The translations under genes and the position numbers were made by a program. This document shows positions 1 through 8,859 of a DNA stretch of 64,000 nt, one piece after another. Origin of the DNA: Qipengyuania polymorpha (lineage in GTDB: Bacteria; Pseudomonadota; Alphaproteobacteria; Sphingomonadales; Sphingomonadaceae); assembly GCF_019711435.1 (NCBI RefSeq), contig NZ_JAIGNK010000003.1, positions 310,001-374,000 of the forward strand, written 5' to 3'. The stretch's first letter is position 1, and the number at the start of each line of letters is the position of its first letter. Under the pieces are notes generated by a model. It worked only from the letters and a program-made list of their open reading frames with translations, was not told the DNA's origin and did not search any database.

Positions 1-1
1 G

Positions 2-55
2 CCCGCCATGCTCGCGCAGATTGCCAGCATGGCGCGCAACCTGCTGGGGCGGTGA
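2..55 (+). CDS. 3' end of an unidentified CDS
   Basis: The frame starting at base 2 is open from the window edge to a TGA at 53-55 and reads as a 17-residue tail, PAMLAQIASMARNLLGR. The amphipathic, basic C-terminus and the short spacing to the next gene (52 bases to the ATG at 108) suggest the end of a real upstream gene in the same orientation, possibly co-transcribed. Too little is visible to name a family. Confidence 0.3.
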   Translation, partial: PAMLAQIASMARNLLGR

Positions 56-107
56 AACGTCTCTCAACGCTTGACCGCGCGGCAGTTTGACGCCAGCCAT
101 TCGCGCC

Positions 108-1334
108 ATGGAGCATTATGACGTCGTCATCGTCGGGTCGGGGCACGGCGGCGCACAGGCTGCGATAGCCTTGCGCCAGGCAGGCCACGAGGACAGCATC
201 CTCATGGTCAGCCGCGACCGCAACCCGCCCTACGAGCGCCCGCCGCTGTCGAAGGAATATCTCGCCGGGGACAAGCCCTTCGAGAAAATCCTCATCCGTC
301 CCGAGGCCTTCTGGGCGGAGCGGAACGTGGCGCTGCGCCTGGGGGCGAACGTCAATGAAGTCGACTGGATGAAGCACGTCTTGGCGCTGTCGGACGATAC
401 CTCGGTCAGCTATCGCAAGCTCATCTGGGCAGGCGGCGGCGATGCACGAAGGCTCGGCTGCCCGGGTGCGGAGTTGGCGGGCATCCACACCATCCGCAAT
501 CGGCGCGATACCGATGCGCTCAAGTCCGAACTGGAAGCGGGCGCAAAGCGCGCGGTCGTGGTCGGCGCGGGCTACATCGGCCTCGAAGCCGCCGCTGTCC
601 TGCGCAAACTGGGCTGCGAAGTGACGGTCGTCGAAATGCAGGACCGCGTGCTGGCGCGTGTGGCCGGGCCGGAAATCTCCGAATTCTTTGCCAAGGAACA
701 CCGCGAACAGGGTGTCGACCTGCGGCTCGAAACCGGTGTCGAACGCATCGAGGGCGATGGCGAGAAGGTCACCGGCGTCACGCTGTCGACCGGCGAGACC
801 ATCGCCTGCGAGATCGTCATCGTCGGCATCGGCATCGTGCCTTCTGTCGGACCGCTGATTGCGGCGGGCGCAGCGGGCAGCAACGGGGTGGATGTCGATA
901 CATTCGGGCGCACCTCGCTCGACGATATCTACGCCATCGGCGACTGCGCAGCGCATGCGAACCCCTATGCGGGTAATGCCGTGGTGCGGCTGGAATCGGT
1001 GCAGAACGCGAACGACATGGCGAGCGTGGCGGCCAAGGCCATCATGGGCGACAAGCAGGATTACGACGCCGTGCCGTGGTTCTGGTCGAACCAGTACGAC
1101 TTGCGGCTGCAGACCGTTGGCCTCTCGCTCGGCTACGACCAGACCGTGCTGCGCGGCGATCCGGAAACCCGCAAGTTCAGCCTCATCTACCTGCGCGAAG
1201 GCGAGGTGATCGCGCTCGACTGCGTCAACAACACGCGCGACTATGCGCAGGGGCGCAAGCTGGTGATGAACCGGGCGGAGATAGACCCCGAGCTGCTGGC
1301 CGACACCGAGGTTCCGCTCAAGGAAATGGGCTGA
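108..1334 (+). CDS. FAD-dependent ferredoxin reductase-type oxidoreductase
   Basis: A 408-aa flavoprotein that should move electrons from NAD(P)H to a ferredoxin. The N-terminus has the FAD dinucleotide motif [10 protein letters not shown] second, NAD-binding Rossmann motif, [10 protein letters not shown], lies near residue 152, followed by IYAIGDCA, which contacts the flavin. The C-terminal segment [16 protein letters not shown] is typical of reductase components of P450 and dioxygenase systems (Reductase_C type). There is no redox CxxC, so it is not a disulfide reductase. I chose the ATG at 108 because the protein then begins four residues before the beta strand of the FAD motif; an upstream in-frame ATG at 87 adds seven unlikely residues. 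A CYP153 gene 3.4 kb downstream is a plausible partner (inference); no ferredoxin gene is visible. Confidence 0.85.
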   Translation: MEHYDVVIVGSGHGGAQAAIALRQAGHEDSILMVSRDRNPPYERPPLSKEYLAGDKPFEKILIRPEAFWAERNVALRLGANVNEVDWMKHVLALSDDTSVSYRKLIWAGGGDARRLGCPGAELAGIHTIRNRRDTDALKSELEAGAKRAVVVGAGYIGLEAAAVLRKLGCEVTVVEMQDRVLARVAGPEISEFFAKEHREQGVDLRLETGVERIEGDGEKVTGVTLSTGETIACEIVIVGIGIVPSVGPLIAAGAAGSNGVDVDTFGRTSLDDIYAIGDCAAHANPYAGNAVVRLESVQNANDMASVAAKAIMGDKQDYDAVPWFWSNQYDLRLQTVGLSLGYDQTVLRGDPETRKFSLIYLREGEVIALDCVNNTRDYAQGRKLVMNRAEIDPELLADTEVPLKEMG

Positions 1335-2379
1335 GTTTGCGCGCGGCCCAGTCGGCAGCTTCGGCCACGACCGGGTCTTCGTCACCTCGCAGCGCCTCGA
1401 CCGCGGCGAGCAATTCCGCATTCCCGCTATTGCCCGCCGCATAAAGGCAATTGCGCACGAACCGATTGCGCCCGACGCGCTTGATGGGCGAGCCGGAGAA
1501 GAACTGGCGGAAGCCCGCATCGTCGAAAGCAAGGAACTCTGCCAGCCGCGGCGCGGTCAGGTCTTCGCGCGGGGCGAGCTTGATGTGGCGATGCGCGGCA
1601 TCGGCGAACTTGTTCCACGGGCACACGGCGAGGCAATCGTCGCATCCGTAGATGCGGTTTCCGAGCGCTTCGCGAAACTCTTCGGGAATGGCTTCCTTGT
1701 GCTCGATGGTGAGGTAGGAAATGCACCTCCTCGCATCAAGCTTGTAGGGCGCGGGGAAAGCATCGGTCGGGCAGGCATCCTGGCACGCGCGGCAACTGCC
1801 ACACATGTCGCGGTGCGGTGCGTCGGGCTCGAACGGGATGGTCGAGTAAATCGCGCCGAGGAACAGCCAGCTGCCATGCTCGCGGCTGACGAGATTGGTA
1901 TGCTTGCCCTGCCAGCCGATACCCGCGGCCTGCCCCAGCGGCTTTTCCATCACCGGCGCGGTGTCGACGAAGACCTTGAGCTCGCTTTCCGGCGCACGCT
2001 CGATGAGCCAGCGCGCGAGGGCTTTGAGCGCCTTCTTCACCACATCGTGATAGTCTCGGCCCTGCGCATAGACCGAGATGCGCGCCTTCGCGTCGTCGCC
2101 CTCCAGCGCCAGAGGGTCGACATCGGGCGCGTAGCTCATGCCGAGCGCAATAACGCTCTTTGCCTCGGGCCACAGCCCTTGCGGGGAAGCGCGCTGGGCC
2201 TTGCGGCTCTCCATCCATTCCATCGAGCCGTGGCGCCCCTCGCCCAGCCATTCCTCGAACCGTTCGGCACGCAAGGGGTCGCCGCCCGCCCCGGTAAATC
2301 CGCAGGCGACGAATCCCAGCTCGCGCGCCTTTTCCCTCAGCGCGGCCTGCAATTCACCGGGTGACACGGATTTAACCAA
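1318..2379 (-). CDS. queG: Epoxyqueuosine reductase QueG
   Basis: Catalyses the last step of queuosine synthesis, reducing epoxyqueuosine to queuosine in tRNA, using cobalamin and two [4Fe-4S] clusters in the cytoplasm. The 353-aa length fits the family. Two ferredoxin-type cysteine motifs are visible in the middle third, [12 protein letters not shown] and [10 protein letters not shown], and the N-terminal half carries the family's DUF1730-type region. The C-terminus is HEAT-like. Its 3' end overlaps the converging flavoprotein gene by 17 bases. The start is uncertain: the longest frame begins with TTG at 2379, and a GTG at 2367 would give a 349-aa protein beginning at SPGELQ; neither has a good Shine-Dalgarno sequence. 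Confidence 0.93.
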   Translation of the reverse strand: MVKSVSPGELQAALREKARELGFVACGFTGAGGDPLRAERFEEWLGEGRHGSMEWMESRKAQRASPQGLWPEAKSVIALGMSYAPDVDPLALEGDDAKARISVYAQGRDYHDVVKKALKALARWLIERAPESELKVFVDTAPVMEKPLGQAAGIGWQGKHTNLVSREHGSWLFLGAIYSTIPFEPDAPHRDMCGSCRACQDACPTDAFPAPYKLDARRCISYLTIEHKEAIPEEFREALGNRIYGCDDCLAVCPWNKFADAAHRHIKLAPREDLTAPRLAEFLAFDDAGFRQFFSGSPIKRVGRNRFVRNCLYAAGNSGNAELLAAVEALRGDEDPVVAEAADWAARKLSPFP

Positions 2380-2448
2380 ACTTGCTGTTGCTCCCGTTCA
2401 CTTCGAAGGGTTAACTCGCTCGGCTCAATGGGGGAGCCGGTACACGCG

Positions 2449-3417
2449 ATGTCGCGAAACGAGCATCATTACAACAGCGGCCTTGCCATCGAGGCACGCG
2501 GGCTGGTCAAGCGGTTCGACGATACGCTGGCGGTAGATGGGGTCGATATCTCGGTCCCCGAAGGCGCGATTTACGGCATCCTCGGCCCCAATAGTGCGGG
2601 CAAGACGACCACGCTGCGGATGCTGCTGGGCATCATCGACCCTGACGAAGGGGTGCGCCGGGTGTTCGGCCACGACCGCCCGCACGAAATTGCCAAGTGG
2701 ATTGGCTACCTCCCCGAAGAACGCGGGCTTTATCCGGCGATGAAATGCGACGACGCGATTGCCTTCATGGGCGCGCTTCGCGGGCTTCCGCTGGAAGAGG
2801 GCCGGAGGCGCGGGCGCGAACTGCTCGAAGGGCACGGCATGGGCCACGCCATCGACCGGCAGATCCGCCAGCTGTCGAAAGGCATGGCGCAAACGGTGCA
2901 ATTGCTCGGCACGCTGGTGCACCGGCCGAAGCTGGTGGTGCTCGACGAACCTTTCAGCGGGCTCGACGCCATCAACCAGGGCAAGCTGGAAGTCATGATA
3001 CGCGAGCTGGCGAAAGAGGGCACGACGGTCATCTTCTCGACCCATGTCATCCATCACGCCGAGCGATTGTGCAACGATGTCGCCATCATCGCGGGCGGCA
3101 AGGTGCCCTATGCAGGCTCGGTCGATGCCGCGCGCGACCGGATTCCGGCGCAGGTGCGGCTGGAAACGCGTAATGCCGACGGCGAATGGCGCAGCGCTTT
3201 GCCCGCCGATGCACGCCACGATGCCAAGGAGGGCGGCGGACACTTCTGGTATTTCCCAATTCCCGACGGCGGCATCGAAGCACTGTTGAAGCGGCTCATC
3301 GACGGCGAAGCGGGTATCCTCTCGCTCTCCATCGAGCGCGCGGGCCTGCATGATGCCTTTGTCGAGATTGCAGGCGCCGCTGCCGCACGCGCGCTCGAAG
3401 CGGAGGAAGACCGATGA
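2449..3417 (+). CDS. ABC-2 type transporter ATP-binding protein (NatA-like)
   Basis: ATPase subunit of an exporter whose membrane partner is the next gene. Visible motifs in order: Walker A GPNSAGKT near residue 46 (the usual second Gly is Ser), signature LSKGMAQ, Walker B VVLDEPFSGLD and the switch histidine in STHVIHHAE. About 90 residues follow the ATPase core, as in NatA-type proteins with a C-terminal DUF4162-like domain. Start: ATG 2449 follows GGGGGAG at a long spacing of 13; an in-frame ATG at 2428 has no ribosome site. It overlaps the permease start by 4 bases (ATGA), so the two are translationally coupled. NatAB family members export Na+ or other small solutes; the substrate here is not evident. 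Confidence 0.88.
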   Translation: MSRNEHHYNSGLAIEARGLVKRFDDTLAVDGVDISVPEGAIYGILGPNSAGKTTTLRMLLGIIDPDEGVRRVFGHDRPHEIAKWIGYLPEERGLYPAMKCDDAIAFMGALRGLPLEEGRRRGRELLEGHGMGHAIDRQIRQLSKGMAQTVQLLGTLVHRPKLVVLDEPFSGLDAINQGKLEVMIRELAKEGTTVIFSTHVIHHAERLCNDVAIIAGGKVPYAGSVDAARDRIPAQVRLETRNADGEWRSALPADARHDAKEGGGHFWYFPIPDGGIEALLKRLIDGEAGILSLSIERAGLHDAFVEIAGAAAARALEAEEDR

Positions 3418-4649
3418 ACCATGCACAGGAAGCCTCGCGCCTGTCTTTCTTCCAGGCCGCATGGGTCGTAGCGCGCCGCGACTTCAAGGCCATCCTCTTC
3501 AGCCGCGCTTTCTTCTTTTTCCTGCTCGGCCCGCTCTTCCCCGTCATCGTCGGCGCGCTGGCAGGCGGTATCGGCGGGCAAGTCCAGCGTGAGGCGGTGT
3601 CTAACACTATCGCCGTCGTCATGTCCGAGGAGGACAATGCGGCGATGCTGGAGGCGCGCAAGACAGCGCAAGAGGGCATCGGCGGCTTCCCGATCATGGT
3701 GACACTGTCGCGTGTCGATAATGACGAGCCCATCGATGCGCGTAGCCTGCTTGCCGCCAATGATTATGCCGTCGTGGTGTCGGGCACACCCGAAGCGCCC
3801 GTGCTCACCGGCACCGAGGCGCAGATGAACCGGCTCGACGGGCCGGTGACGCTGCTGGCAGCCATGGCCGCAGGCAATGCGCCATCGAACTATCCCACGG
3901 TCACCAGAAACGCGCTCGCTACGACGGCAGCGGCGGCGAAGTCCGACCGCATCCGCACTGCGCAGGCGGGCCAGCTGCTGCTGTTCCTGCTGATGATGCT
4001 GCTTGCAGGCATGGTGCTGTCGAACCTCGTCGAGGAGAAGGCGAACAAGGTCATCGAGGTTCTCGCCGCAGCCATCCCGATGGATTCGGTTTTCTTCGGC
4101 AAGCTTTTCGCCATGCTCGGCGTGAGCTTTGTCGGGATTGCCGTGTGGGCAGGCTTCGGCGGCATCATCGGCGCGCTGGCGGGTGAGGCCCTGCCCGAAC
4201 TGCCCGAGCCGGCGCTGGGCTGGCCGCTCTTCATCCTGCTGGGCGTGGCCTATTTCTCGATGGGCTACTTGCTGCTCGGCTCGCTCTTCCTCACCATCGG
4301 CGGCATGGCGACCACTGTGCGCGAGGTGCAGACGCTGTCGATGCCGGTGACCATGGCGCAGCTCCTGGTCTTCTTCCTCGCCGCCTTCGCGATGACCAAT
4401 CCCGGCTCGCCGCTGGAACTCTTCGCAGCCATCTTCCCGCTCTCCTCGCCCTTCGCCATGCTGGCACGTGCGGCGCAGTCGGGCGAGCTTTGGCCGCATT
4501 TCCTCGCGCTGGCGTGGCAGGCGCTCTGCGTTGCCATCTTCATCAAGGCGGGCGCGACACTGTTCCGCCGCCGGGTGATGAAATCGGGCAAGGGCGGGCG
4601 CGGGAAGAAGGGGCGCCTGGTCTCCCCCATCCCCATCGAACCGCAATAA
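3414..4649 (+). CDS. ABC-2 type transporter permease (NatB-like)
   Basis: A 411-aa integral membrane subunit paired with the preceding ATPase. It has one N-terminal hydrophobic span (about residues 20-55, within FFFFLLGPLFPVIVGALAGG), then an extracytoplasmic loop of roughly 130 residues, then five or six spans in the C-terminal half. The sequence SNLVEEKANKVIEVL just after the first C-terminal span is the coupling-helix signature of the ABC-2/NatB family (usually EEK.nR..E.L). The C-terminus is strongly basic (KSGKGGRGKKGR), as expected for a cytoplasmic tail. Substrate unknown; Na+ export is the best known role of the family. Confidence 0.85.
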   Translation: MNHAQEASRLSFFQAAWVVARRDFKAILFSRAFFFFLLGPLFPVIVGALAGGIGGQVQREAVSNTIAVVMSEEDNAAMLEARKTAQEGIGGFPIMVTLSRVDNDEPIDARSLLAANDYAVVVSGTPEAPVLTGTEAQMNRLDGPVTLLAAMAAGNAPSNYPTVTRNALATTAAAAKSDRIRTAQAGQLLLFLLMMLLAGMVLSNLVEEKANKVIEVLAAAIPMDSVFFGKLFAMLGVSFVGIAVWAGFGGIIGALAGEALPELPEPALGWPLFILLGVAYFSMGYLLLGSLFLTIGGMATTVREVQTLSMPVTMAQLLVFFLAAFAMTNPGSPLELFAAIFPLSSPFAMLARAAQSGELWPHFLALAWQALCVAIFIKAGATLFRRRVMKSGKGGRGKKGRLVSPIPIEPQ

Positions 4650-4710
4650 CGTCGCCTCGGTGCAATCCCTCGCGAGCGAAGCGAATTAGGTTCGCTTTTG
4701 AAACGCACTA

Positions 4711-4728
4711 TTGACACGCCTGTCAGTT
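4711..4728 (+). promoter_or_regulatory. Promoter -35 overlapped by a palindromic operator-like site upstream of CYP153
   Basis: TTGACA at 4711-4716 is a perfect -35 hexamer. It overlaps a perfect inverted repeat TGACA-CGCC-TGTCA at 4712-4725. The -10 region 17 bases on (AGGATG) is poor. A palindrome covering the -35 box, 40 bases before the P450 start, is the layout of a repressor site such as those of TetR-family proteins. No regulator gene is adjacent, so the repressor is unknown. Confidence 0.5.
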
Positions 4729-4765
4729 AGGGCAGGATGTGCGGTGAGAGAGAGGAGAACCCGCG

Positions 4766-6106
4766 ATGGCTACAGTCGCCCCGCAGCGCCCGGAATGCCG
4801 GACGTCGCCCACCGCCTACGAGGCGCTCAAGCAGCATTTTGCCGAGCATCCCGAGGAGCGGCTCAATCACACGCACAAATGGGATGTCAGCCGCAGCGAC
4901 ATCTATGCCGAGAACACCTGGCATCCGATCTTCCGCGAGATGCGCGAGGCTGGGCCGCTGCACTACATTCCGGACAGCCCCTTCGGCCCCTATTGGGCAG
5001 TCGTCGGTCACAAGGCGATCCAGCATATCGAAGCCTTGCCGGAGATTTTCTCTTCCAGTTGGGAATATGGCGGGATCACCATTCTCAACCGCTTGAGCGA
5101 AGAGGAAATGGCCGAAAGCAACATTCCCGGCGGCCGCGAACTGCCGATGTTCATTGCGATGGACCGCCCGCAGCACACGGGCCAACGGCGCACCGTCGCG
5201 CCCAAGTTCACGCCTTCAGGCATGGCCGAGATGGAAGGCGAAATCCGCCAACGCACGGGTGAACTCCTCGATTCACTGCCGCGCGGCGAAGTGTTCGACT
5301 GGGTCGACAAGGTCTCCATCGAGCTGACCACCGGCATGCTCGCCATCCTGTTCGGCTTTCCCTGGGAAGACCGCCGCCTGTTGACCTTCTGGTCCGACTG
5401 GTCGGGCGATACCGAGCTTGCCACCGTCCGCGCGCTCGACGAGATGCGCTGGGGCTTCCTTCACGAGATGGCGGCCTATTTCCAGTCGCTCTGGGTCGAG
5501 CGCACGCACGACAAGGAGCCGGGCGACGACCTCATCTCGATGATGATCCACTCCGAGGCGATGAACCAGATGCGCCCGGAAGAATTCATGGGCAATCTCG
5601 TGCTGCTCATCGTCGGCGGCAACGATACCACGCGCAATTCGATGAGCGGGATCATCTACCAGCTCGACAAGAACCCCGACCAGCGCAAAAAGTTCGAGCA
5701 GAACCCCGAGCTCATTCCCAATGCGGTGCAGGAAATCCTGCGCATGCAGACCCCGCTCGCGCATATGCGGCGGACCTGCACCGAGGATACCGAGGTCTTT
5801 GGCCAGCAGATCAAGAAGGGCGACAAGGTCGTGCTCTGGTACCTTTCCGCCAATCGCGACGAGGAGGTGTTCGAGAACCCCGACAAGCTCGATATCGAGC
5901 GCGAGAATGCGCGCCGCCACATCGCCTTCGGCTATGGCATTCACCGCTGCGTCGGCGCGCGGCTTGCCGAGCTGCAATTGCGCGTGCTGCTCGAAGAAAT
6001 GCACAAGCGCCGCATGCGCGTGCACCTTGCCGGCGATGTCGAGCGCGTGCGCGCCAACTTCGTCCACGGCTTCCGCAAGCTCGAAGTCGAGGTCACCGAG
6101 TTCTGA
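4766..6106 (+). CDS. Cytochrome P450, CYP153 family (terminal alkane/fatty-acid hydroxylase)
   Basis: A 446-aa soluble class I P450. Family hallmarks seen: I-helix LLIVGGNDTTRNS (near residue 284; the GGNDTTRNS form is characteristic of CYP153), the K-helix ExxR in QEILRMQ, and the heme loop FGYGIHRCVGARLAE with the ligand Cys at about residue 395. The N-terminal ENTWHPIF and FGPYWAV stretches also match CYP153 enzymes, which hydroxylate the terminal carbon of medium-chain alkanes and related compounds. It needs a ferredoxin and a reductase; a candidate reductase is at 108-1334, but no ferredoxin is in the window. A good ribosome site (GAGAGGAG) precedes the ATG. Expression may be controlled by the palindrome at 4712-4725. 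Confidence 0.93.
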   Translation: MATVAPQRPECRTSPTAYEALKQHFAEHPEERLNHTHKWDVSRSDIYAENTWHPIFREMREAGPLHYIPDSPFGPYWAVVGHKAIQHIEALPEIFSSSWEYGGITILNRLSEEEMAESNIPGGRELPMFIAMDRPQHTGQRRTVAPKFTPSGMAEMEGEIRQRTGELLDSLPRGEVFDWVDKVSIELTTGMLAILFGFPWEDRRLLTFWSDWSGDTELATVRALDEMRWGFLHEMAAYFQSLWVERTHDKEPGDDLISMMIHSEAMNQMRPEEFMGNLVLLIVGGNDTTRNSMSGIIYQLDKNPDQRKKFEQNPELIPNAVQEILRMQTPLAHMRRTCTEDTEVFGQQIKKGDKVVLWYLSANRDEEVFENPDKLDIERENARRHIAFGYGIHRCVGARLAELQLRVLLEEMHKRRMRVHLAGDVERVRANFVHGFRKLEVEVTEF

Positions 6107-6150
6107 CGTAACCTTTGCCGCGTTCCGCGCGTATTCATGGGGGACAGCCT

Positions 6151-6657
6151 ATGGATGACGACATGCGAAACACTGCTGCAAACCGCCGTTCCTTCCTCGG
6201 CCTGCTCGGCTCGGGCGTTGCCGCGACCACGCTGGTCGCCTGCGGCTCGCGCGAGGTGCAGGCCAGGGACTTCCCCGTCTCGTTGAGCGAGGCGCAATGG
6301 CGCAAGAAGCTGACGAAGAGCGAATTCTACATCTTGCGCGAAGCGGGCACCGAGCGGCCCTATTCGTCCAAACTGAACGACGAAAAGCGCGCCGGGATCT
6401 TCGCCTGCGCCGGTTGCGGCAACAAGCTCTATTCCTCGAAAACCAAGTATGATTCGGGCACCGGCTGGCCGAGTTTCTGGAAGGCGCTTCCCGGCGCAGT
6501 CGGGACCAGCACCGACTACAAGATCGGCTACCCGCGCACTGAAGTACACTGTGCCGATTGCGGCGGGCACTTGGGACACATTTTCAACGATGGCCCGCGT
6601 CCGACCGGCAAGCGCCATTGCATCAACGGCGTGGCGATGGACTTCGTCGCGGCCTAA
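6151..6657 (+). CDS. msrB: Exported peptide-methionine (R)-S-oxide reductase MsrB
   Basis: Reduces the R epimer of methionine sulfoxide in proteins. The 168-aa protein has a twin-arginine-type signal (NRRSFLGLLGSG) ending in a lipobox LVAC near residue 30, so it is probably a Tat-exported lipoprotein acting in the periplasm. The MsrB domain shows GWPSF, two zinc-binding CxxC pairs (CAGC and CADC), and the catalytic cysteine in RHCINGVAM near the C-terminus. I took the ATG at 6151, ten residues before the twin arginines. Its TAA overlaps the stop of the converging membrane-protein gene. An exported MsrA is encoded at 20777-21457. Confidence 0.93.
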   Translation: MDDDMRNTAANRRSFLGLLGSGVAATTLVACGSREVQARDFPVSLSEAQWRKKLTKSEFYILREAGTERPYSSKLNDEKRAGIFACAGCGNKLYSSKTKYDSGTGWPSFWKALPGAVGTSTDYKIGYPRTEVHCADCGGHLGHIFNDGPRPTGKRHCINGVAMDFVAA

Positions 6658-8414
6658 TCGGCGACGCGATAGACCGCGAATTCTTCCGGTCCGCCGAGGT
6701 CCTCGCGTTCGAGCCAGTCGGGCACCTCACCCCCTGTCAGCGTTGCTGCGAGCCCATCGGGGGCTTCGTGAGCGTAAAGCGCAGCCTCGGTCATGTCGGT
6801 GCACAGCGCGAGGTAATCGGCATTATGCGCCTTCGCGATTTCGCGGGCCTTGCCGGCAGGCGAGGTGAAAGTGCGGATGACGTCGCCCATCGCCTCGGCT
6901 GCGCGGTGGTGGCCGGTGGCAACAACGCTATGTTCCGTGTCGAGCAGGATGGCAGGCCCCAGGTCGAGCGGGGCGATAACCGTCCCCGTCTCCAGCTTCG
7001 CCAGCAGCGGTGCGTTGCCATAGATATCGCAGGCTCCGCTCGCGACATTCTGAACTTCGGTCTCCTCAGCCGGCATGAGCGCACGCGCTGCCATGACCAG
7101 CGACATCGGCGCGAGCAGCACGATGATTATTGCCGCAAGGCCGAGCGAGGCGAGCGGCGCTTTCTGCTGGCGAATGCGTAAGAGCAGCCTCGAGGCGAGC
7201 CAGCCAAGCGGGATGGCCGCGATAATCGAGGCAAAGGCGAGCGAGCGAGCGACCAGCAAGCCTAGTGCAGTCGCAGCCAGCAGAAGGAAGAGATATTCAC
7301 CCCACCAGCCGCGCATCCATTCCATCGAGCGCAGATGAAGCGCGATGACTGCGCCAATCGCCGCGAGCAATTGCACCAACGCCGGCACCCATGTCGCGGG
7401 CGGCTGCTTCCACAGGGGCTGCCCTTCGAGCACGAGGCGATACCAGTAACGGTCGACCAGCGGATCGAGCGCGGCGAAGGGCGTGCCGAGGCAGGTTGGG
7501 GAAATGAGCGCGAAAGCGCCAACCGCAAGCGCTCCTACCAGCGCAAACAGCATAACCAACCCGAAACCGCGCAGCTTCGTCGCATTGGCGATGATCCATG
7601 TGCCTGCCGCCGCGACAAGGAAGAAAGCGATATGCGCGGGCGAAATCGCGTCGCAATACGCGATCGTCGAAGCGCCGCGCGTGACGAGGTAGAAGCCGAG
7701 CATGCCGAGCGAGAGCCCGAGCATATAGGCGACCAGCCAGTCGCGCTGCTTGTAGTCGAACCACCAGCGCACCCACAGCACGGCGGCAAAGGCGGCGGCC
7801 AGCGGCAGGACTTCGAGCGAAATCGATGTCCCGAAGGCCATGGCGATACCGGCAACCCAGCCGCTGAAGGTCGCTTGCCTGCGGCTGATGGCCCAGAGCG
7901 CGACGGCGACGCTGGCGACCTGCCAGCCATGATGGTCGATACGCATGGGCTGGAACTGGAACAGCAGCGAAGGCAGGAAACCGCAGGCAAGCACCGCGAA
8001 AATGGCCGCGCGATTGCCGAGCAGGCGCCACGCCAGCCGTCCGAGCGCGGCTGCGGCAATTGCAAAGGTCAGGAAGGGCACCAGAACCAGTGCGACGGTT
8101 TCGGCAGCTGCCTGCCCAGCAAGGGGCGTTAGCGCGCCAATCACCAGCAGCAGCGGGATATCGACCAGCCGCGACCAGTGCATCACGGTGCCCTGCGGCG
8201 GATCTATGCGGTATTGGGTGGCATCGAACCAGCCCTGCCCCGCCAGCAGATCGCGTACCTGCACGAGGCGCAGCACGTCGTCTGGGTCGGGAAAGCGTCC
8301 CGCGAGGACGCGCCCGATGCCGGTGACAAGAAGGATCAGGCAGACGGCGGCCCAGGCGAGCAACAGCCCTTTTAGGGGGAATTCCCCGTCACGCAGGCGG
8401 CGGTCCGCAGTCAT
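6654..8414 (-). CDS. Large polytopic membrane protein, GT-C/oligosaccharyltransferase-like
   Basis: A 586-aa protein with about a dozen hydrophobic spans. After the first span comes an acidic loop with FPDPDDVLRL, and later GTVMHWSRLVD and RIDHHGWQ; an acidic DxDD motif in the first external loop is the arrangement of GT-C lipid-linked sugar transferases such as STT3/PMT-like enzymes. The C-terminal 150 residues form a soluble domain. Homologues in Sphingomonadales are often left as hypothetical or mislabelled as AcrB-like (from memory). It is the last gene of a four-gene minus-strand operon with a GtrA flippase one base upstream, supporting transfer of a sugar or other group to an envelope component. 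Assignment by topology and motif only. Confidence 0.6.
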   Translation of the reverse strand: MTADRRLRDGEFPLKGLLLAWAAVCLILLVTGIGRVLAGRFPDPDDVLRLVQVRDLLAGQGWFDATQYRIDPPQGTVMHWSRLVDIPLLLVIGALTPLAGQAAAETVALVLVPFLTFAIAAAALGRLAWRLLGNRAAIFAVLACGFLPSLLFQFQPMRIDHHGWQVASVAVALWAISRRQATFSGWVAGIAMAFGTSISLEVLPLAAAFAAVLWVRWWFDYKQRDWLVAYMLGLSLGMLGFYLVTRGASTIAYCDAISPAHIAFFLVAAAGTWIIANATKLRGFGLVMLFALVGALAVGAFALISPTCLGTPFAALDPLVDRYWYRLVLEGQPLWKQPPATWVPALVQLLAAIGAVIALHLRSMEWMRGWWGEYLFLLLAATALGLLVARSLAFASIIAAIPLGWLASRLLLRIRQQKAPLASLGLAAIIIVLLAPMSLVMAARALMPAEETEVQNVASGACDIYGNAPLLAKLETGTVIAPLDLGPAILLDTEHSVVATGHHRAAEAMGDVIRTFTSPAGKAREIAKAHNADYLALCTDMTEAALYAHEAPDGLAATLTGGEVPDWLEREDLGGPEEFAVYRVAD

Positions 8415-8415
8415 C

Positions 8416-8859
8416 TCAGTCTACGTGGCGGAAAACCACCTTGCTGCGCAAGAGCCAGGTCGCAGTGAAGCTCACCGCGATCGCGGCCAGCTTGGCCAGC
8501 CGCGGGTCGAGACCGGCCATATCGCCGCCGCCCACGATCAGCGTGGTGAGGCCGAGGCCGATAAGCGCAGAGCCGACGAACAGCGCCTTCTGGCGCGTGC
8601 GCTGCGGTCCGCGCGTCGCCACTGTGTCGGTGAAAACCGCACGGCTCGACAGCAGCCAGTGCGTCACGATGCCGAAGCTGTAGGCGAGCGCCGAGGCGGG
8701 CGCCGCGACGACCTGCATCGAAAGCAGGACGAGGAATGTCCCCATGTCGACAGCGAGCGCGGCGGCACTGGCAAAGCCGTAGCGCACCAGCCTTGCGAGG
8801 TCGAAACGGCGGATGAGGGCGGCGGGCCATTGCATCGCGGGATTATCCTGCAGCGCCAT
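8416..8859 (-). CDS. GtrA family membrane protein
   Basis: A small membrane protein of 147 residues with four hydrophobic spans, the usual size and layout of the GtrA/DPMS family, which is thought to flip undecaprenyl- or dolichyl-linked sugars. Typical features are the opening RLVRYGFASAAALAVDMG and the closing FTATWLLRSKVVFR. The ATG at 8859 (MALQDNP) has AAGGA nine bases upstream; the longer frame to 8898 would overlap the upstream gene by 56 bases. It overlaps the sulfatase-fold gene by 17 bases and ends one base before the GT-C-like gene, which probably uses the sugar it delivers. Confidence 0.85.
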   Translation of the reverse strand: MALQDNPAMQWPAALIRRFDLARLVRYGFASAAALAVDMGTFLVLLSMQVVAAPASALAYSFGIVTHWLLSSRAVFTDTVATRGPQRTRQKALFVGSALIGLGLTTLIVGGGDMAGLDPRLAKLAAIAVSFTATWLLRSKVVFRHVD

